A DNA stretch of 64,000 nucleotides from Rossellomorea marisflavi (GTDB lineage Bacteria; Bacillota; Bacilli; Bacillales; Bacillaceae_B): positions 2,568,501 to 2,632,500 of the forward strand of contig CP033051.1 of assembly GCA_003667865.1 (NCBI GenBank), written 5' to 3'. The notes under the pieces are model-generated. The model saw only the letters and a list, made by a program, of their open reading frames with translations. It did not search any database and was not told the origin of the DNA. The position numbers were made by a program, and so were the translations under genes. Shown here piece by piece: positions 63,501 to 64,000 of this stretch; the stretch's first letter is position 1, and each line of letters starts with the position of its first letter.

Positions 63501-64000
63501 AATCAGAATTCGAGCAACAGGAGGAAGAAACTGAAGCCGATCATGAGGATTGGAAAGCGAATGTTATGGAAGGAAAGCCTGTCGGAGCAGTTTCAGAAGT
63601 ACACGAGGAAGTCATAGAAAGACTGAACTGGAAGTATGAGTATCAATCTGCTACAAAGCAGCGTTCGAAGCAGTCTGTGTCAGAGTTGAAGCGTATGTTT
63701 GAGATAAGAGACGAAGCAACAAGCACCGAGCTTATCCATAGAATGCAAAAACCAATCTTCAAAAGACCTAAGTTCATGCAGTCAAAGGAACTTTCCCCTG
63801 CTGAAAAAGGTACTGCTATGCATACTGTGATGCAGCATGTGTCACTTGAGCATACTCCAACTGCAACCGATATTGAACAACTTTGTGAAGAACTAGTTCG
63901 AAAAGAAATATTATCAGAGGAACAAAAACAAGCCATTGATGTAGAGTCGATTACATCATTCTTCACTTCTCCTTTAGGGCAAAGGGTTTTACATGCATCC
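60569..64000 (+). CDS. addA: AddA, ATP-dependent helicase/nuclease subunit A (3' part outside window)
   Basis: UvrD-type helicase plus nuclease. 1144 codons present, open to the window edge; full AddA is about 1240 aa. Walker A VAAAAGSGKTAVLVERI (about residues 31-47), motif II VLVDEYQDTN, ...VGDVKQSIYRFRLAEP, and motif V/VI SSKGLEFPIVFVAG...RVLYVALTRAKEKL. Start ATG 60569 (second of two) is 8 nt after GAGGAGG and overlaps the end of addB, so translation is coupled. The C-terminal nuclease domain begins at the window end. Confidence 0.96.
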   Translation, partial: MLSNIPTKPEDAIWTDDQWKAIWATGQDTLVAAAAGSGKTAVLVERIIQKIIAKTNPINVDELLIVTFTNASAAEMRHRIGQAIEKAIEQDPTSTHLRTQLSLLNKASISTLHSFCLEVVRKYYYLIDLDPGFRIADKTEGDLLRDEVLDDLFEEEYGKEDNDLFYRLVDSFTSDRSDMALQEMIRKLHEFSTSHPNPNKWLNSLIEMYDIKDHQTIEELPFMEALLLDIRLKLEGAKAQFQHALHLTKVPGGPAPRAENFIDDLAQVDMLLQASDHSWEALYNAFQKVAYTKLTTCRGKDYEKELVDQSKKFRDKGKDMIEKLGKELFSRKPESFLHDIRNMKDLISSLVSLVIVFGERFKQMKTEKGLVDFSDLEHYCLEILAQSDQELLPSPAAMQYRERFKEVLVDEYQDTNMVQESLLKLVTQDYEENGNMFMVGDVKQSIYRFRLAEPNLFLSKYNRFQSNPDGTGMRIDLSQNFRSRNEVLEGTNYLFKQIMGVQVGEIEYSREAELVKGAPYQEDKEFPIEVTLIDQEGSAPVVEGSEEEQSDQFSKEDLESSVLEARYMAAKVKELIEERTPVYDAKTKTERPLEYKDIVILLRSMPWAATIMDEFKKQGIPIYANLSTGYFDATEVAIMLSLLKIIDNPYQDIPLVSVLRSPIVNLDEEALASIRIHSKSGNFYEALQNFLEKKPGNAFQEEVFEKASRFMSLMQNWRTRARQGAVSDLIWELYRDTGYYDFVGGITGGKQRQANLRALYDRARQYESTSFRGLFRFIRFIDRMRDRGDDLGAARALSEQEDVVRLMTIHSSKGLEFPIVFVAGLSKKFNLMDLNQAYLLDKDLGFATKYTDPDKRISYPSLPQLAFKRKKRLESISEEMRVLYVALTRAKEKLYLVGTVKEIEKSIQKWEQTTQHTDWLLENYVRAEATCYLDWIGPSLMRHSHCHPLRGEAMSIHSSVPEEITNHPSCWKINLLHKSEFEQQEEETEADHEDWKANVMEGKPVGAVSEVHEEVIERLNWKYEYQSATKQRSKQSVSELKRMFEIRDEATSTELIHRMQKPIFKRPKFMQSKELSPAEKGTAMHTVMQHVSLEHTPTATDIEQLCEELVRKEILSEEQKQAIDVESITSFFTSPLGQRVLHAS

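Overview
The window is chromosomal DNA of a low-GC Gram-positive endospore former of the family Bacillaceae. Its backbone follows the Bacillus subtilis order prsA - yhaI/hpr/yhaH/trpP/hit - ecsABC - yhaA - hmoB/hemEHY - yhfH/yhfI/lplJ/lcfB - yhfN - comK - yhjD/yhjE/sip - addBA. Genes mostly carry strong AAAGGAGG-type ribosome binding sites, many with TTG or GTG starts, and simple hairpin/T-tract terminators. Both ends cut genes: prsA at the left, addA at the right. No tRNA, rRNA, CRISPR array or prophage was seen.

1-6.5 kb: prsA, three tiny YjcZ-type sporulation peptides, the ScoC/Hpr regulator, trpP with a readable TRAP-binding triplet array over its ribosome binding site, and hit. Between hit and ecsA lies about 1.1 kb holding a tandemly duplicated, terminator-ended, non-coding or micro-ORF unit. 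6.5-20 kb: ecsABC, a Gfo/Idh oxidoreductase, a HAD phosphatase, an NRDE protein, a DeoR regulator behind a duplicated operator-like sequence, a small-type SRP RNA, a YhaA-like M20 amidohydrolase, a PAP2 phosphatase and liaFSR. 20-31 kb: haem genes hmoB and hemEHY, yhfH, yhfI, lipoate ligase, lcfB with promoter and FadR box, a crotonase, and azlCD with a divergent XRE-cupin regulator. 31-38.3 kb: CAAX protease, an IS1182-like relic, yhzC and comK, yhjD, an S9 peptidase, yhjE and a signal peptidase I.

38.7-54.3 kb is the accessory highlight. A 1075-residue STAND ATPase/TPR regulator with a C-terminal SARP/BTAD module stands near an operon with a lipoprotein binding protein, LivGFHM-type ABC transporter, FabH-like condensing enzyme, PhaZ-like depolymerase/hydrolase, SDR reductase and thiolase. 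An adenylate-forming acyl-CoA ligase follows as a separate unit. Two places, before the binding protein and before the ligase, carry the same promoter architecture: TGTAACT twice at 11-bp pitch, then 9 bp, then a TAnnAT -10 hexamer. That layout is typical of SARP operators, so I infer a SARP-type regulon for import and CoA-dependent breakdown of a short acyl, 3-oxo or 3-hydroxy acid, possibly linked to polyhydroxybutyrate. 54.4-64 kb: DUF2188, Fos-like VOC and MFS genes, a 326-bp dispersed palindromic repeat, then addB and most of addA.
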